Positions 12,172-13,321 of a stretch of 13,321 bases of DNA are shown here, piece after piece. How positions within the stretch are numbered: position 1 is the first letter of the stretch; every line of letters begins with the position of its first letter. The translations under genes were made by a program, and so were the position numbers. This DNA is from Vescimonas sanitatis (GTDB lineage: Bacteria > Bacillota > Clostridia > Oscillospirales > Oscillospiraceae): contig NZ_JBMGPW010000016.1 in the NCBI RefSeq assembly GCF_049060325.1, positions 1 to 13,321 of the forward strand, written 5' to 3'. The notes beneath the pieces are model-generated. The model was given only the letters and a program-made list of their open reading frames with translations. It was not told the origin of the DNA and did not search any database.

Positions 12172-12375
12172 TTATGTGATCGGGAACGTGAGCTTCAGCG
12201 CCAGGAACACGGCGATCGCCACCGGTACGGCGATGAGGAAGCGCTTACAGTTTTTGCGGGCACGCTGGGACAGCGCCTCGTCCTCCTCGTTTTTCCAGCG
12301 GACATAGCTCCAGCCGGCACCCAGAAGGCACAGAACGGGGACGAAATACAGGCCGATCGACGCGACGTAAGGCAT
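12172..12375 (-). CDS. Small two-helix membrane protein, unknown function
   Basis: This 67-aa protein has two hydrophobic segments, about residues 5-22 (ASIGLYFVPVLCLLGAGW) and 46-62 (FLIAVPVAIAVFLALKL). They are joined by a highly charged loop, RWKNEEDEALSQRARKNCKR. The N-terminus and C-terminus would lie on the same side, probably outside by the positive-inside rule. I do not recognise the family. Support for a real gene is good: GGGAGG 7 nt before ATG at 12375, a promoter at 12402-12432, and a terminator directly after the stop. It is a single-gene unit between YwlG and etfA. Confidence 0.8.
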   Translation of the reverse strand: MPYVASIGLYFVPVLCLLGAGWSYVRWKNEEDEALSQRARKNCKRFLIAVPVAIAVFLALKLTFPIT

Positions 12376-12401
12376 AGGTCATCCTCCCTTTTTTGGTGCT
12401 T

Positions 12402-12432
12402 ACAGTATACAGGAAACAGGAGGAAAGGTCAA
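12402..12432 (-). promoter_or_regulatory. Promoter of the small membrane-protein gene
   Basis: Minus strand: TTGACC as -35 and TATACT (12402-12407) as -10, separated by about 17-19 bp. The start would be near 12395, only about 20 nt before the ATG at 12375. Confidence 0.65.
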
Positions 12433-12451
12433 GGAAAAGACTTGCGGGGAC

Positions 12452-12483
12452 AAAAAAGAGACGCCCGAGGGCGTCTCTTTTTT
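12452..12483 (-). terminator. Terminator of the etfA operon
   Basis: Arms AAAAAAGAGACGCCC (12452-12466) and its exact complement (12469-12483) flank GA; inner pairs open to form the loop. There are six T residues on each exit side. It begins 18 bases after the etfA stop and marks the operon end. Confidence 0.95.
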
Positions 12484-12501
12484 ATATTGTGCTGGGTCCG
12501 A

Positions 12502-13321
12502 TCACTTAGCGGCCTTGGCAGCCTTGATGGACTCGATCAGCTCGGGAACGACCTTGAACAGATCGCCGACGATACCGTAGTCAGCCACCTCGAAGATGGG
12601 GGCGGTGTCGTTCTTGTTCACGGCGATGATGCACTCGGAGTCCTGCATACCAGCCTTGTGCTGGATGGCGCCGGAGATACCCAGAGCGACGTAGACCTTG
12701 GGATGGACGGTCTTGCCGGTCTGGCCGACCTGATGGTCAGCGGAGATCCAGCCGGCGTCCACGCAGGCGCGGGAGGAACCCACGACGCCGCCCAGGACCT
12801 CAGCCAGCTCCTCGGCCAGCTTGATGCCGCCCTCCACGTCCTTGGAGATACCACGGCCAACGGACACGATGAAGTCAGCGCCGATCAGGTCAACCAGCTT
12901 CTTGGCGGCCTTGACGGTCTCGGTGACCTCGGTGTGGATGTCAGCAGCAGCCAGCTCAAAAGCGGGATGCAGGATCTCCACGTTCTTCTTGCACTCGCGC
13001 TTCTTCATAACGCCGGGGCGAACGGTCGCCATAGCGGGGCGGAAGCGGGGGCAAATGATGGACGCCATCAGGTGACCGCCGAAAGCGGGACGGGTCATCT
13101 TCAGGTCGCGGGACACATCGTGGGGCTCACGGTTGATCATCACGGTGCCCAGCTTCTCGATGCGCTCCTCGGGCAGGGTGGAAGCTTCCTTCAGGAAGCC
13201 CTTGTAGTTGGGCATGTCGATGTCCAGGTGGGTGCAGTCCGCGCACAGACCGGTGTGCAGGCGAGCCGCGCAGCGGGGGGCCAGGTCACGGCCGATGTTG
13301 GAGGCGCCGAACAGCAGCACC
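12502..13321 (-). CDS. etfA: Electron transfer flavoprotein alpha subunit, C-terminal part (partial)
   Basis: The frame runs off the right edge; about 273 residues are present and the true start is outside. The N-terminal part is the end of the ETF alpha/beta domain (HLDIDMPNYKGFLKEA...). The C-terminal FAD-binding domain shows SVGRGISKD, GSSRACVDAGW, DHQVGQTGKTVHPKVYVALGISGAIQH and DTAPIFEVADYGIVGD, all characteristic of EtfA/FixB. The protein pairs with EtfB to carry electrons from acyl-CoA or other dehydrogenases, and in Clostridia often forms the bifurcating Bcd-EtfAB complex of butyrate synthesis. Here the partners would lie to the right and are not visible. Codon bias is very strong, consistent with high expression. 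The terminal KAAKAAK tail is a lysine-rich extension. Confidence 0.97.
   Translation of the reverse strand, partial: VLLFGASNIGRDLAPRCAARLHTGLCADCTHLDIDMPNYKGFLKEASTLPEERIEKLGTVMINREPHDVSRDLKMTRPAFGGHLMASIICPRFRPAMATVRPGVMKKRECKKNVEILHPAFELAAADIHTEVTETVKAAKKLVDLIGADFIVSVGRGISKDVEGGIKLAEELAEVLGGVVGSSRACVDAGWISADHQVGQTGKTVHPKVYVALGISGAIQHKAGMQDSECIIAVNKNDTAPIFEVADYGIVGDLFKVVPELIESIKAAKAAK

Overview
The window looks like chromosomal DNA from a GC-rich, anaerobic Clostridia-type Firmicute, most likely of the Oscillospiraceae. The reasons are strong AGGAGG-type ribosome binding sites, compact sigma-A-like promoters, U-tract hairpin terminators, coding DNA with G/C at most third codon positions, and the gene set itself: hexameric NADP-type GdhA, EtfA, YnbB, YwlG and an ECF S component. 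The genus call is inference. There is no sign of phage, plasmid, transposase, CRISPR or RNA genes. Most of the window is ordinary accessory and core metabolism. The less explained parts are leaders, small genes and intergenic palindromes.

Left part (1-1062). The tail of an unidentified plus-strand gene ends at a strong terminator. A minus-strand gene then encodes a 96-residue exported protein; it has a good promoter and a highly structured leader of about 85 nt. Next is a small GIY-YIG domain protein, also on the minus strand. Its promoter is interleaved with the promoter of the plus-strand operon to its right.

Plus-strand block (1063-4216). A 250-aa helical protein of unknown function lies 8 bp upstream of a YnbB/aluminium-resistance-type PLP lyase, in one operon. 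A possible 28-codon ORF containing a GC hairpin follows, then a drug/metabolite (EamA) transporter with a strong terminator. Bases 4217-4724 hold no gene. They are packed with inverted repeats that look like a composite of small palindromic intergenic elements.

Minus-strand metabolic block (4725-8512). An aminotransferase and an ornithine-cyclodeaminase/mu-crystallin-family protein form a two-gene operon with a clear promoter and a leader of about 140 nt that can fold as a pseudoknot plus a long hairpin. Upstream of it, in its own unit, is gdhA. All three genes suggest amino-acid and imine/keto-acid metabolism.

Regulator and vitamin block (8811-12171). A MocR-type (GntR-aminotransferase fusion) regulator overlaps greA on the minus strand. 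Divergent from it are an ECF transporter S component and a YwlG-family protein. A shared inverted repeat sits over the divergent promoters, so the MocR protein probably controls the S component. By family analogy the substrate may be a B6 vitamer; this is inference.

Right end (12172-13321). A 67-aa two-helix membrane protein is followed by the C-terminal part of electron-transfer flavoprotein alpha, which runs off the window.
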